This document shows positions 45,736 through 55,603 of a stretch of 64,000 nt of DNA, piece by piece. The notes beneath the pieces are model-generated. The model had not been told where the DNA came from. It saw nothing but the letters and a program-made list of their open reading frames with translations, and ran no database searches. The first letter of the stretch is position 1; the number at the start of each line of letters is the position of its first letter. This DNA comes from Bacillota bacterium (GTDB taxonomy: Bacteria > Bacillota > Clostridia > Lachnospirales > Lachnospiraceae): NCBI GenBank assembly GCA_023395555.1, contig JAEWYQ010000025.1, positions 62,001 through 126,000 of the forward strand. The letters are read 5' to 3'. Both the position numbers and the translations under genes were made by a program.

Positions 45736-48156
45736 CTACATTTGTCGCCCTAGAAGTTCGACTATTGTAGAACGCTGCAATCGGTGAGAAGCCAGCAGGG
45801 TGATTGCATAGGGGACAAGTCCCATGACACAGCAGAGTAAAACCAGCGGCCAAAAGGGAAATGTAAATTGAAGATAGTATACGCCGATTTTGACCAGCAG
45901 CCGGTATAGGCCAAACCCCAGGCCTAATCCGAGCACAGTGGAGAGCACCGAGCAGATCAACGATACAAGTATTCCTTCATGCGTAAGCAGCTTGTGGATG
46001 CTTTTTCGGCTTAGCCCTATTGCCATCAATACAGCCAATTCCTTTTTCCGTTGTTCTATTCCCATATATGTCGCACTGGCCAGATTGAGGAAGCCGATTA
46101 ATGCCACAACAGCTACAATCAGGAGAACCAGCAGGGTTACGCCGGTAATCTGCCGCTTGAGCTCGTCAGAAAGCGCTTTCTGTGATTTTAATGACAGCTC
46201 CGGCTCTTGCAGGCAAAGGGTTTTAATAACCGGATACAGGTCGTCATGCATTTCTTCGTCTATGGTTAGTATGGCTCGCCGGTAATTCTCATTCCAGCCG
46301 AAGGCTTTAAAGGAATCCTGCAGAGTGTACAGCATGGGAAGCGATCCCCAGAACCCGGCATAATTTACATCACCAGCGTCTGCCACACCGACGATGCGAA
46401 ATGTCATAGCTTTATCATCTGAGTCGGGATGGAGCATATCCCGATAGGTTAGTGTTATTTCCTTCCCTGCAGGAAAGGCAGCCAGGAGAGGTGATTTGTC
46501 ATAGTCAGAGGAATTCCTGATTACGGCGATTACATTGTGCGGATCATTAAAATCTTCCATTGTTACGTGTCCATCCTTGATATGGGAAAGAATTTTCTCC
46601 ATAGTGTGTTCCTCTACACCTGCGACAGCGGTATCGCCGCTCATCCAGTCTTCTTCCGATCGATAATAGGCGTTGAGCATCACGGTGTCCACTTCTATAA
46701 CGCCACCTAATCCGCGTATGGTATCAACCAGATCATGGCTCAGAGGGTCATTAATCAGGATAGTGCCGTCCTCGTATTGAACCGTTTTGAAAGTGTCATT
46801 GGATATCACTATATCCCCGGCAACCCGCTTGCTTACAAGAGAATCAATACTGTCCCGCAACGAAAAAGCAATGGTGGAAACCCCGATAAACAATATCCCG
46901 CTAAAGGTAAGGGAGAGCACCGTACCAATGGTGCGGCTGCGTTTCCGGGACAGGTTGATATGTGCCAGGGTGTCCAGCGTGATGGTTTCAACCGTTGGTC
47001 TATGCCCTTGCTTGTCCTTTGCACCAGTAAACCGGACAGCATCGACCGGCGCTATTTGTGAAGCTTTCCTGGAAGGGCGCATAACGCCGATTAGCACCAT
47101 AACCAGTGTTACCGCAGCGGAGAGCAGATAGGCGGCGGGCGATAAGGTATAAGTGATAGGAAGCCCTGCGATGGCATCGATCGTCCCTATTCCGAAATAT
47201 CCGGTGAGGGTACCCGCAAGCAGACCGAAGGGTAAGCCAAGGAGGGTGCAATAGAGGGCTTCTGTACGTACACAGCTCTGTACCTGTTTTTTTGATGCGC
47301 CGATGAGAAGCAGAAGGCCATATTGATGAATCTTCTTCTCAATGGAGAGATTATAGGCATTATAGATAACCAGTGCGCCCGCTGCGCATAGGATCAGCAG
47401 AACCGCCGCGGTAAAAAGGATGACGGAGAAATCATGAAAATTGGCGGATAAATATTTTTCATTAAGAGAGATATCCTGTTTTGGTATATTCGCAAGTTCT
47501 GCCAGCCGGGAGACGGTACTCCGTGGTTCATACTTCCCTTTGAAGCGCAAAAACAGTTCTGCCCTGTGATCGAACTTTTCCGTGAGGGGGAGTGACACAA
47601 AAATGTCGTATATATCCATTGCCGCATACATGCGCTGTTCCTGCAGTATGCCGGAGACGATAAAATGCAGGGTAGTTTTCTCAGTAAGGCTTCCGTCGGG
47701 CCCTTGCGCTTGAAAGCTCAGGTCAAACTCTGCCCCGATCTTTGGATCAATACCCAGATATTCCGCAACATGGGGCGGTATCGCCGCTTCCTGCTCCTGT
47801 TGGGGCGGCCTGCCGGAGGTCAGCTTAAAGCCTGCCATCTGCCCCAAGGCTGAAGAATAGGAGAGTATAATTCCATCTTCCCCCTTGATGGGATTACCCC
47901 ACCCGTTCATACGCAGATGCAGGTCAGACAATGCGACTTCCCTTTGCGAGGACAGCAGTGCGATCTGTTCTTCTGTAACGAAATTGTACTTTACATGGCA
48001 GTCTCCCGTGGACTCCAGCAGATTATCAATGAGGGACTGCTGTACGCTGAAGCCCAGATTAACAACGGCGCAAATCAGAGCAGAGGCCAATGCGATCATT
48101 AAAATGATGTGTTTGCTCTGACTGACGCTTTTTCGTGCGAAAGAGGAAATCTTCAT
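45736..48156 (-). CDS. Large FtsX-type ABC exporter permease (806 aa)
   Basis: Same double-FtsX layout as the permease at 246: helix at the N-terminus, extracellular domain, three helices with coupling loop EKKIHQYGLLLLIGASKKQV, then a second copy with EQRKKELAVLMAIGLSRKSI and three C-terminal helices. Start set at 48156 because GGGAGGG lies six bases before; the ATG at 48159 overlaps the stop of the ATPase gene. With the ATPase (48159-48824) and the two-component system (48889-50384) it resembles antimicrobial-peptide sensing and detoxification modules. Confidence 0.9.
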   Translation of the reverse strand: MKISSFARKSVSQSKHIILMIALASALICAVVNLGFSVQQSLIDNLLESTGDCHVKYNFVTEEQIALLSSQREVALSDLHLRMNGWGNPIKGEDGIILSYSSALGQMAGFKLTSGRPPQQEQEAAIPPHVAEYLGIDPKIGAEFDLSFQAQGPDGSLTEKTTLHFIVSGILQEQRMYAAMDIYDIFVSLPLTEKFDHRAELFLRFKGKYEPRSTVSRLAELANIPKQDISLNEKYLSANFHDFSVILFTAAVLLILCAAGALVIYNAYNLSIEKKIHQYGLLLLIGASKKQVQSCVRTEALYCTLLGLPFGLLAGTLTGYFGIGTIDAIAGLPITYTLSPAAYLLSAAVTLVMVLIGVMRPSRKASQIAPVDAVRFTGAKDKQGHRPTVETITLDTLAHINLSRKRSRTIGTVLSLTFSGILFIGVSTIAFSLRDSIDSLVSKRVAGDIVISNDTFKTVQYEDGTILINDPLSHDLVDTIRGLGGVIEVDTVMLNAYYRSEEDWMSGDTAVAGVEEHTMEKILSHIKDGHVTMEDFNDPHNVIAVIRNSSDYDKSPLLAAFPAGKEITLTYRDMLHPDSDDKAMTFRIVGVADAGDVNYAGFWGSLPMLYTLQDSFKAFGWNENYRRAILTIDEEMHDDLYPVIKTLCLQEPELSLKSQKALSDELKRQITGVTLLVLLIVAVVALIGFLNLASATYMGIEQRKKELAVLMAIGLSRKSIHKLLTHEGILVSLICSVLSTVLGLGLGFGLYRLLVKIGVYYLQFTFPFWPLVLLCCVMGLVPYAITLLASHRLQRSTIVELLGRQM

Positions 48157-48158
48157 CA

Positions 48159-48824
48159 TCAGCCCTCCCATACCACGCCGTCTTCGATGCGCAGCACCCG
48201 GTCGCAGAATTGGGCCACCTTCTCATCGTGGGTGATGATGGTCATGGTCTGTCCCAGCTTTTGCGCCGACGAGCGGAGCAGGTTCAGCACCTCCGCGCCG
48301 GTTTTGGAATCGAGATTGCCTGTGGGTTCGTCAGCCAACAGTATCGCGGGCTGGGTTACCAGAGCCCGGGCAATAGCAACACGCTGCTGCTGGCCGCCGG
48401 ACAATTGACTGGGCAGACTTTTCTGCTTGTCCCCAAGCCCCAGATTCTCCAGCAAAGCCTGAACGCGGGGCTGGTCCACAATGCGCCCGTCCAGACCGAG
48501 GGGCAGCACGGTATTTTCATAGACATTCAGCTGCGGCATGAGATTATACATCTGAAAAACAAATCCGATACGCCGGCGGCGAAGCAGGGCCAGTGTTTCG
48601 TCGCTGTGGGAGTAGATATCCTCCTCTTCAATCAATACCCTGCCATCCGTAGGACGGTCAATCCCCCCCAGCAGATGCAATAAGGTGCTTTTTCCTGAAC
48701 CGGAGGAGCCGACGATGGCCACCGCTTCCCCGCGTTGGATTGTGATGCTGGCTCCTTTCAGCGCATGAACCTGGGTTTCTCCTATTTGATATGTTTTTGA
48801 TAGGTTTTCTGTCTTTACAACCAT
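48159..48824 (-). CDS. ABC exporter ATPase (221 aa)
   Basis: Complete MacB/LolD-type ATPase: Walker A GSSGSGKST, signature LSGGQQQRVAIARAL, Walker B ILLADEPTGNLD, H-loop ITHD. Stop overlaps the permease start region. It is downstream of and in line with a histidine kinase and response regulator on the same strand, which probably induce it. Confidence 0.94.
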   Translation of the reverse strand: MVVKTENLSKTYQIGETQVHALKGASITIQRGEAVAIVGSSGSGKSTLLHLLGGIDRPTDGRVLIEEEDIYSHSDETLALLRRRRIGFVFQMYNLMPQLNVYENTVLPLGLDGRIVDQPRVQALLENLGLGDKQKSLPSQLSGGQQQRVAIARALVTQPAILLADEPTGNLDSKTGAEVLNLLRSSAQKLGQTMTIITHDEKVAQFCDRVLRIEDGVVWEG

Positions 48825-48888
48825 AAATTATCCCTTCCTTTCCAGAAGACATCATAGCACATGAACCTTACGGCATTCTGACACCAAC

Positions 48889-49716
48889 CTAACAATTTTG
48901 TAAGAATACTGAGAAAACGCTTCCTTTTCCTTTCTCGGAGGCCACGGTAATATTGCCGCCCTGCTGGCGCAGGATTTCACGGGCAATGGTTAATCCCAGG
49001 CCGGTTCCCTCCGCACGCCGGGCCTCATTGCAGCGAACGCGGTAGAAGCGTGTGAAAATCCTGGTATATTCCAGGGGATCAAGTCCGATTCCTGTGTCGG
49101 CAATATCAATGCGGGTATAGATGGGACCCTTCTCTACAGCTACGGTAATTCCGCCGGTGAAGGTATACTTAATGGCATTATCCAGGATATTGCATAAGGC
49201 CTCCCTTGTCCAAACGGGATCATGGGCCAGCTCCAGCGTATCGGGCAGAGAAGGGGTAATGGTTAATCCCTTTGCCTCGGCCTGTGCCGTAACGGAGGAT
49301 ACCGCGGCACACACTGTTTTTACAAGATCCGAAGGGACTTTTTTCACAGCCACCAGCCCGTTTTCCAATCGTGTGATCTTAAACAGCGCATCGGTGAGCC
49401 AGTTTATTTTCTCAGCCTGTTTTTTGCATTGGTCAAGAAATTCCGCTTGTTCTTCTGCGGTATGGGAGGGGTCACCGGCCAGATCCAGATGCAGCATTAA
49501 CGAGGAGAGCGGGGTCTTAATCTGATGGGAAATATCGCTCATCAAACCCAGAATGCTTTCGCGTTCGGCATTACTTTTTTGTTTGCCGGCCTCTAAAGAC
49601 CGCAGCACCTGCCAGACCTTTTCTTCCAGAATACCCGCCGGCATTTCTATATGCTCTCCGTTCAGCAGTTTATCTAATTTTGCAACCAGTTTTATTTCTT
49701 TTCTTTTTAAGAACAT
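48889..49716 (-). CDS. Sensor histidine kinase without membrane helices (275 aa)
   Basis: Kinase core is complete: phosphoacceptor SDISHQIKTPLSS, N-box NILDNAIKY, G1 DTGIGLD, G2 GTGLGLTIA. The 70 residues before it contain no transmembrane segment, although most relatives regulating ABC exporters have two helices. The start overlaps the regulator stop by one base (TAATG), leaving no room for a missing N-terminus, so the protein is cytoplasmic or docks to the exporter permease, as in Bce-type systems where the transporter is the sensor. Confidence 0.9.
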   Translation of the reverse strand: MFLKRKEIKLVAKLDKLLNGEHIEMPAGILEEKVWQVLRSLEAGKQKSNAERESILGLMSDISHQIKTPLSSLMLHLDLAGDPSHTAEEQAEFLDQCKKQAEKINWLTDALFKITRLENGLVAVKKVPSDLVKTVCAAVSSVTAQAEAKGLTITPSLPDTLELAHDPVWTREALCNILDNAIKYTFTGGITVAVEKGPIYTRIDIADTGIGLDPLEYTRIFTRFYRVRCNEARRAEGTGLGLTIAREILRQQGGNITVASEKGKGSVFSVFLQNC

Positions 49717-50384
49717 TACGCATCACCATTTAGACGATAGCCAACCCCGCGCACCGTCTCGATGAAAGACGGACGGGAGGGATCACGCTCTACCTTTTCA
49801 CGCAAGCGGCGTATATTGACCGCCAATGTGTTCTCATCAACAAATTCGCCGTTGACATCCCAGAGCTCCTGTAAAAGCCGTTCCTTTGTTACTATTTGTC
49901 CGGCGTTGCGCAGCAGGAGATTAAGCAGCCGCAGCTCATTCCGTGTCAGCAAAACGGCTGTTCCGCGAACATATGCGGATTGCCTGGAGGTATCCAGGGA
50001 TATTGTGCCCGTACTTGGATCGGTTTCAATGCGGCGGGCCACCGCATTGCATTTGCTCAATAGGACGGATATACTGAAGGGCTTGGTGAGATAATCATCC
50101 GCACCTATGTCGTAGCCCATGATGATGTCTGTCTCTGTATCCTTCGCCGTAAGGAACAGGATATGGGTTGCAGGTGCGGTCTGGCGTATGCGGCGGCACA
50201 GCTCAAGTCCGCTTCCGTCGGGAAGGCTGATGTCTAAAATCGCCATGTGAAAGTTGCCGTTATTTAACAGGGAAAGGGCGCCTTCCACACTATCGGCACA
50301 GGCGACCTCATTTCCTTCTTTGTTAAGTTTGAATGAAATTCCATTTTGAAGAGATAAATCATCTTCCACAAGTAATATGCGCAT
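49716..50384 (-). CDS. OmpR-family response regulator (222 aa)
   Basis: Receiver domain (VEDDLSLQ, phospho-acceptor in MAILDISLPDGSG, switch Thr and Lys in LTAKD and TKPF) and a winged-helix DNA-binding domain (VLLTRNELRLLNLLLRNAG ... RRLREKVERDP). First gene of an operon with the kinase; probable activator of the ABC exporter genes downstream. Confidence 0.94.
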   Translation of the reverse strand: MRILLVEDDLSLQNGISFKLNKEGNEVACADSVEGALSLLNNGNFHMAILDISLPDGSGLELCRRIRQTAPATHILFLTAKDTETDIIMGYDIGADDYLTKPFSISVLLSKCNAVARRIETDPSTGTISLDTSRQSAYVRGTAVLLTRNELRLLNLLLRNAGQIVTKERLLQELWDVNGEFVDENTLAVNIRRLREKVERDPSRPSFIETVRGVGYRLNGDA

Positions 50385-50510
50385 ACTTCACCTTCCATTT
50401 CATTCCTGAAATTTTTTATTATCACGATGTGGTAAAAGCTATCACCATATTATATACGAGGAAACGAACAGGATCAAGCTGTGTAAAGCTGTTTTTAGAG
50501 AAATCAACTA

Positions 50511-50554
50511 AAAAGCTCCGCTGCCTTCCGAGAGAAATCGGCTGGCAGCAGAGC
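50511..50554 (-). terminator. Intrinsic terminator downstream of the REC-HDOD gene
   Basis: On the minus strand GCTCTGCTGCC...GGCAGCGGAGC with an inner CCGA/TCGG stem, followed by TTTT. It separates the HDOD gene from the OmpR-type regulator operon. Confidence 0.75.
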
Positions 50555-50660
50555 ATGATAAGCATATAAACAGAAATGCCGGCATTATAGATAACATCCG
50601 CAGATTAGAAACTCAAGGACTGCCTCATCTATCATGGACTAATCTGCTCATCGTGGACAT

Positions 50661-51845
50661 TTATACCGTAACACTGTGGCACAGATCGCATTTCAGGTAT
50701 CTGCTGAGACGCTTCTCAAAATCCTGCAAATCCACATCCATGCTGTCAAAGATCGATTGATCCACCGTATCGGCCACGGGAGCGCCCATGCATCTCCAGG
50801 CATAATGCTGTGCGATATGAGTGCAGGATACAAGCTCGTGATGGATGATACAGCGGTCCATGGGACGGTGATGATAAGCGGCTATTTCATACATCGGGAA
50901 GGGAAGCTCCCAGAGATCGATAAAATGACCTCCGATTTCCTGGTGCTGGAGCTCATATTCATTTTGATCCAGCAGGACATAGTCCTCCAACGTCAGATTC
51001 CTGCCCAGAGTACCCTGCTTCTGCAGGCCTCTGACCAGAAGGATTAAACCGATGTTGTGCAGGAGCCCGGCAAACATGGAAGCATCCGGGGGCTGTTTGT
51101 GAAAGAAGGTCTCATAGAGGAAGAGAAGGATACGGTTGGTCAGATAGGCATGTTTCCACAGCAGATCCGGTTCCTCCCCCCGGTCTTCCTCGGGTACGGC
51201 GGTGCCTACAACGCAGGCCCAGTACATAAAGCTTTTCAGATTATGCAGCCCGACATAATTCACCATCTGCCGGATTGTACCCGGCATAACCCCGTATACC
51301 GCTGATTTGCCCACCTGAAGGAGAAGATTGGAGATGGCGGGTTCCTGTTCCATGGCTTCAATCACAGCCTCCGCATTCTCTTCCTCGATAAGGGAAATTA
51401 TCTTGTCACAGCCGTCGGGGATGCAGGAGCTGCAGCCCATTTCTTCGATCATATCGGTCAGATAACTGGAATTGAGCGCCGTATCATCCTCAAAAAGCTT
51501 ATTGATATTCTCCAGCAGCTCGTTGTTATTCCAGGGTTTAAATACATATAGTTTAGCTATGTTATGCAAGAGAGCGCGATACATGGGTTTTTCATCAGTA
51601 TAGCCGCTTAGGATGACACGGATGATCTTCGGGTATTTTTCTTTGATTATGCTTAAGAGCTGATAGCCATCGAGCACCGGCATGCGCATATCGCTGATTA
51701 CCATATCAACGTTGGTAGTTTCCATCAGCTTCAATGCATCCATGCCATTTTCCGCCGTAAATATCTCATAATCTGTTTCAAAAAACAATCTCGATAGAGC
51801 CTTCAGGATCTGCACTTCGTTGTCAACGATTAAAATTTTATTCAT
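50661..51845 (-). CDS. Response regulator with HDOD output domain (394 aa)
   Basis: Receiver domain at residues 1-120 (ILIVDNE, phospho-Asp in VDMVISDMRMP, Lys in FKPW), then an HDOD domain (about 150-350) with LLQVGKSAVYG and the HD-like FAGLLHNIGLILL. HDOD proteins are thought to act in signalling, often near cyclic-di-GMP or stress control, but usually lack catalytic metal sites. The start at 51845 has AAAGGA nine bases upstream. It lies 67 bases after a REC-histidine kinase gene and is its likely phosphorylation partner. Confidence 0.9.
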   Translation of the reverse strand: MNKILIVDNEVQILKALSRLFFETDYEIFTAENGMDALKLMETTNVDMVISDMRMPVLDGYQLLSIIKEKYPKIIRVILSGYTDEKPMYRALLHNIAKLYVFKPWNNNELLENINKLFEDDTALNSSYLTDMIEEMGCSSCIPDGCDKIISLIEEENAEAVIEAMEQEPAISNLLLQVGKSAVYGVMPGTIRQMVNYVGLHNLKSFMYWACVVGTAVPEEDRGEEPDLLWKHAYLTNRILLFLYETFFHKQPPDASMFAGLLHNIGLILLVRGLQKQGTLGRNLTLEDYVLLDQNEYELQHQEIGGHFIDLWELPFPMYEIAAYHHRPMDRCIIHHELVSCTHIAQHYAWRCMGAPVADTVDQSIFDSMDVDLQDFEKRLSRYLKCDLCHSVTV

Positions 51846-51912
51846 ACCCATCATCCTTTCGTTTTGTAAAGTCATGTTATGATTAGTCTGGCAAATGCGC
51901 TGTCCAGACCGT

Positions 51913-53214
51913 TTACATTGCCGGTAGGATCGGCAGTGTAATCAGGAAAGCCGCACCCTTGCCAAGCTCACTTTTCACGTCAATTGAGCCCTTGTGTTTG
52001 TTCACAATGATGTCATAAGATATGCTTAAGCCCAGACCGGTTCCTTCGCCGGTCACTTTGGTGGTGAAGAAGGGCTCGAATATCCTGGGAAGACTTGCTT
52101 CGGGAATTCCGGGACCGTCATCGAGGATCTGAATGAAAACCTGCTGGTCTGCCTTTCTGGCAATGATTTGGATTAAGCCCCGGCCCGGACGTTCCTGTGA
52201 CCGGATTGCCTCTGCCGCGTTGAGAATGATATTGATAAATACCTGCCCCAATTGAACCCGGTTACAGTAAATAATGATGTCATCCGGCACCTCCAGCCGG
52301 ACATCGGCCACAGGGCTGACTTCATCGTGGGTAGTGAGGATAATCTGGGAGAGCATATCCAATAATACATGGGTGCTCTTCACGCTGTCTCCGGAGGTGC
52401 GGGCGGATACTCTTAAGGAAGTGATAATATCCGTTATTCTCTTGATACCGCTGTCGGTATCGGAGAAGATATCCTCCAGATTGTTTAATATTATATCCAT
52501 TTTTAAAGTACGGTATTTGTCCGTCACCTGGGTTTTGTACCGGTGAAAAACGGACTGCTGCAAATCGCCGGAGAGCGCCTCCTCATTCATTCCGGCCTGT
52601 ACCAGGTCCAGAAATTCCTTTATGCGGATGAAATATCTTCGCAGAATATCAAAGTTGCTGCTGACAAAGCCCATGGGATTATTGATTTCGTGGGCAATTC
52701 CGGCAGCCAGCTGGCCGATGGCGGCCATCTTTTCCGACTGGACAAGACTGAACTTAGCCTCCGTAAGCTGTGCGTTCATTATCTTGAGTTCCTCATTCTG
52801 CTTCTGTGTCATTTCGATCAGCGCTTTGAGGCGGTTGGAGCTGTTCTTCGCTTCAATGGCTACCTTAAGGCGGGCATTGAATTCAATGTGATTAATGGGC
52901 TTGTTGATATAATCAAAAGCACCCAGATCAAAACACCTTGTATAGCTTTCCAGATCATCCAGAGAGGTGAGCATAATAACAGGCACATCATTATATTCAG
53001 GATCGGATTTTAGCCGGGCCAGCAGATCAATGCCCGTAACTGCCGGCATGAGGATATCCAGGATGATAATATCAATGCTCTCCTGGGCCAGCAAAAGCTC
53101 TACCTGAATGGGATCATTGCACAGGAAGATCTGCGTGATGTCTGGGATGGCGTCTAAATAACTTTTGGCGATGGTAAGATTGAGTTGACTGTCATCGACG
53201 ACCAGTACCTTCAT
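51913..53214 (-). CDS. Receiver-linked histidine kinase, REC-coil-HisKA-HATPase (433 aa)
   Basis: Cytoplasmic kinase with an N-terminal receiver ([10 protein letters not shown], phospho-Asp in IIILDILMP, Lys in NKPI), a coiled coil (about 125-165), the phosphoacceptor [15 protein letters not shown], and an ATPase domain (N-box [12 protein letters not shown]1 DDGPGIPE, G2 GTGLGLSIS). The layout suits a relay protein taking phosphate or a signal through its own receiver. Start at 53214 has GGAG eight bases upstream. Confidence 0.92.
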   Translation of the reverse strand: MKVLVVDDSQLNLTIAKSYLDAIPDITQIFLCNDPIQVELLLAQESIDIIILDILMPAVTGIDLLARLKSDPEYNDVPVIMLTSLDDLESYTRCFDLGAFDYINKPINHIEFNARLKVAIEAKNSSNRLKALIEMTQKQNEELKIMNAQLTEAKFSLVQSEKMAAIGQLAAGIAHEINNPMGFVSSNFDILRRYFIRIKEFLDLVQAGMNEEALSGDLQQSVFHRYKTQVTDKYRTLKMDIILNNLEDIFSDTDSGIKRITDIITSLRVSARTSGDSVKSTHVLLDMLSQIILTTHDEVSPVADVRLEVPDDIIIYCNRVQLGQVFINIILNAAEAIRSQERPGRGLIQIIARKADQQVFIQILDDGPGIPEASLPRIFEPFFTTKVTGEGTGLGLSISYDIIVNKHKGSIDVKSELGKGAAFLITLPILPAM

Positions 53215-53258
53215 ATTATAGTCTCCGTTCCTGAGTGGGATTGTCTTTTGTTTATACA

Positions 53259-53287
53259 ATTATATCAAATGAAAGAAAATATTTCAA
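53259..53287 (-). promoter_or_regulatory. Promoter of the REC-kinase / REC-HDOD operon
   Basis: Minus strand TTGAAA (53287-53282), 17 bases, TATAAT (53264-53259), 45 bases before the kinase start. Confidence 0.75.
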
Positions 53288-53413
53288 CTAAGGATGTGCA
53301 TTTTAACGATAAATGGTGTGTCATATTTCTGTGCGATATAACAATAGCACAAAGATTGATAAAAAATGATAAAGTATTTATTCCCGTTTTATGCCGTATT
53401 ATACGGAAAAAAA

Positions 53414-53442
53414 GTGACTTTATCGGGCGGACATGGTATAAT
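53414..53442 (+). promoter_or_regulatory. Candidate promoter of the endonuclease III gene
   Basis: GTGACT (53414-53419), 17 bases, TATAAT (53437-53442), giving a leader of about 120 bases. The rest of the 53215-53571 gap holds a small palindrome (CCGTATTATACGG, 53393-53405) and no gene I can support. Confidence 0.55.
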
Positions 53443-53571
53443 GTCGGCAGACATTATGGACCAATGCAACGTGAACGAAAGGGCGCAGTCCTTGAGTTCC
53501 CAATCTAGTTCCCAAGCTGCAGACACGACAGGTTCTGAATTCGACAAAGCGATAAGGTACAAAGGAGCAAG

Positions 53572-54201
53572 ATGACAAAGGAAGCGGTTAAGCAGATGTT
53601 ATCTGTATTGGATAAAGAATACGGCACCACAAAGGAAGGGTTTCTATACGAAGCAGACTGGCAGCTTTTGCTGGCAATCATGCTGAGTGCACAGAGCACA
53701 GACAAGCAGGTGGACGAGGTTCTGCCGGGACTTTGGAAGCGGTTTTCCACTGTCCGGCAGATAGCCGAGGCCAGCGAGGAAGAAATCCAGGATCAGATCA
53801 GAATGGTGGGCTTATATAAAAACAAGGCAAAAAATATGAAGCAATGCTGCCGCCAGATTATGGATGAATATGGCGGTAAGGTTCCTGCGGCCATTGACGA
53901 GCTTCTTAAGCTGGCGGGAGTGGGAAGGAAGACGGCCACATTGTTTTTGGCGGATGCCTATAATATACCGGGAGTCACTGTGGATACCCATGTTTTTAGA
54001 ATAGCCAGGAGGCTTGGCTGGGCAGAAGGAAAGAATCCGGTGCAGGTGGAGTTTGAATTGATGGAGCTGCTCCCGGAGGAGCACTGGAACCGGATTAATT
54101 TTCAATTGATTTATCATGGACGGAGCATCTGTACCGCAAGAAAATGTCATTGTGAGCGTTGCTTTCTGAGCACCTGGTGTGACAAGAAATGTGATGCTTA
54201 G
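53572..54201 (+). CDS. nth: Endonuclease III
   Basis: DNA glycosylase/AP lyase that removes oxidised pyrimidines in base excision repair. Helix-hairpin-helix LLKLAGVGRKTA with catalytic Lys120, and the GPD-type Asp138 in GVTVDTHVFRIARRL. The C-terminal [4Fe-4S] cluster has the classic C-x6-C-x2-C-x5-C spacing (CTARKCHCERCFLSTWC). Length 209 is normal. Ribosome site AAGGAG. Confidence 0.97.
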   Translation: MTKEAVKQMLSVLDKEYGTTKEGFLYEADWQLLLAIMLSAQSTDKQVDEVLPGLWKRFSTVRQIAEASEEEIQDQIRMVGLYKNKAKNMKQCCRQIMDEYGGKVPAAIDELLKLAGVGRKTATLFLADAYNIPGVTVDTHVFRIARRLGWAEGKNPVQVEFELMELLPEEHWNRINFQLIYHGRSICTARKCHCERCFLSTWCDKKCDA

Positions 54202-54283
54202 TGTCATGATAGAGAGGGAGCTGCTTACCGATAAAATCAAAAGGAAAAGATAAAGTTAATTAAGAGCTGGAAGGAGAAAATAA

Positions 54284-55009
54284 ATGAAATTGATTATAAT
54301 ACGCCACGCAGATCCGGATTATTCCATAGATTCTCTTACGGAAAAGGGTTGGAAGGAGGCGGAGCTTCTTTCCAACCGTATCGCGGCTATGGATGTAAAA
54401 GCATTTTATGTTTCACCTCTGGGAAGGGCAAGGGATACGGCCTCTGTTACGCTGAAGAAAATGAAGCGGGAAGGAAAGGTGCTTCCCTGGCTGCAGGAAT
54501 TCCGCGTACCGATTGTTGATCCCGATACCGGGAAGGAGCGGATACCCTGGGATTGGCTTCCTTCTCGGTGGACAAAGGCAGAGGATTATTATGACAAGAA
54601 TCGCTGGCATCAGGCTCCCGTCATGAAAGCAGGACTGGTATATGAAGAAGCGATGAAGGTATATACAGGGCTTGATGAAGTGTTGAAGGAACATGGGTAT
54701 GAACGTGAGGGCAAGCTTTACCGTGTCCTTAATCCTAATTGTGATACGATTGTTATGTTCTGTCACTTTGGTGTGGAGTGCGTGATGCTGGGCCATCTTC
54801 TCAGCATATCACCTATGGTATTATGGCATGGCTTCTGTGCGGCGCCGTCCTCTGTTACCACGCTTGTTACCGAGGAGAGAACGAAGGGGATTGCCAGCTT
54901 CCGGATGGGCTTTTTCGGAGATATTTCACATTTGTATGCAGCCGGTGAAGAGCCTGCTTTTGCAGCCAGGTTTTGTGAAATCTATGATAATATGGATGAA
55001 AGGCATTAA
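54284..55009 (+). CDS. Histidine phosphatase family protein (241 aa)
   Basis: Phosphoglycerate-mutase-like fold: IIRHADPDYS puts the phospho-acceptor His8 in an RHA motif, followed by SPLGRARDTA and the second catalytic histidine in MFCHFGVEC. The middle carries a family-specific insert rich in Trp/Arg. Substrate unknown; many relatives act on small phosphate esters. A strong terminator follows at 55071. Confidence 0.88.
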   Translation: MKLIIIRHADPDYSIDSLTEKGWKEAELLSNRIAAMDVKAFYVSPLGRARDTASVTLKKMKREGKVLPWLQEFRVPIVDPDTGKERIPWDWLPSRWTKAEDYYDKNRWHQAPVMKAGLVYEEAMKVYTGLDEVLKEHGYEREGKLYRVLNPNCDTIVMFCHFGVECVMLGHLLSISPMVLWHGFCAAPSSVTTLVTEERTKGIASFRMGFFGDISHLYAAGEEPAFAARFCEIYDNMDERH

Positions 55010-55070
55010 GAAGCGGGTGGCTGAAGAGCCGGAGAGATAGATGAATTTATTGTAAAATGTGCATAAGAAG

Positions 55071-55097
55071 GGCCGGGTTGAATAACCCCGGCCTTTT
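55071..55097 (+). terminator. Intrinsic terminator after the histidine phosphatase gene
   Basis: GGCCGGG-TT paired with AACCCCGGCC around a four-base loop, followed by TTTT. Confidence 0.8.
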
Positions 55098-55167
55098 GTG
55101 ACGAAATTTATTATCGGTTTGATGTGACTTTATCACACAGATAATGAGTAAAATGGCAGTACCCATC

Positions 55168-55214
55168 TTGACATTAATATCACTATATCGTAATATTTGA
55201 ATATAGTGATATTA
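55168..55214 (+). promoter_or_regulatory. Promoter and operator of the ArsR-type gene
   Basis: TTGACA (55168-55173), 17 bases, TAATAT (55191-55196). A 14-base inverted repeat, TAATATCACTATAT (55175-55188) and ATATAGTGATATTA (55201-55214) with a 12-base spacer, brackets the -10. This is the size and place expected for an ArsR/SmtB-type operator, so the gene is probably autorepressed together with the downstream oxidoreductase. Confidence 0.82.
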
Positions 55215-55275
55215 TAATTAGAGCACCAAAAGGCGCTGCAATTACTATAATTGGGTTACGGAAAGAAGGGGTGGT

Positions 55276-55578
55276 ATGAATAATAATTTCCATAAGTACA
55301 ACGAAACGGCAGAGCTGCTGAAGACCATTGCTCATCCCGTCAGATTGTGCATTATCAAAGGCCTGCTGGAGAAGGGGGAGTGTAATGTGACCTATATGCA
55401 ATCCTGTCTTGGCACGCCCCAGTCGACGGTGTCACAGCATATCCAGAAGCTGAAGGCAGCCGGAATTATTGAAGGGCGAAGAAGCGGGTTAGAGATATTT
55501 TATAAGGTGAAAAACAACAAGGTGGCTGAGTTGATACGGCTGCTGTTTTATGAGGAAAGCAATACGGCACAATTATAA
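55276..55578 (+). CDS. ArsR-family regulator, possible persulfide or redox sensor (100 aa)
   Basis: Winged-helix repressor: TIAHPVRLCIIKGLLEKGEC, then recognition helix TPQSTVSQHIQKLKAAGIIEGRR and the wing. Cysteines are at 25, 36 and 44; the last two lie around helices 2-3, the region where SqrR/BigR-type persulfide sensors and metal sensors hold one ligand, though the second C-terminal cysteine of SqrR is absent. It is 25 bases upstream of a sulfur-transfer oxidoreductase, so sulfur species or CoA disulfide are likely signals. Ribosome site AAGGGGTGG. Confidence 0.9.
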   Translation: MNNNFHKYNETAELLKTIAHPVRLCIIKGLLEKGECNVTYMQSCLGTPQSTVSQHIQKLKAAGIIEGRRSGLEIFYKVKNNKVAELIRLLFYEESNTAQL

Positions 55579-55603
55579 ATCAGGTATGATGGAGGAATAA
55601 GGA

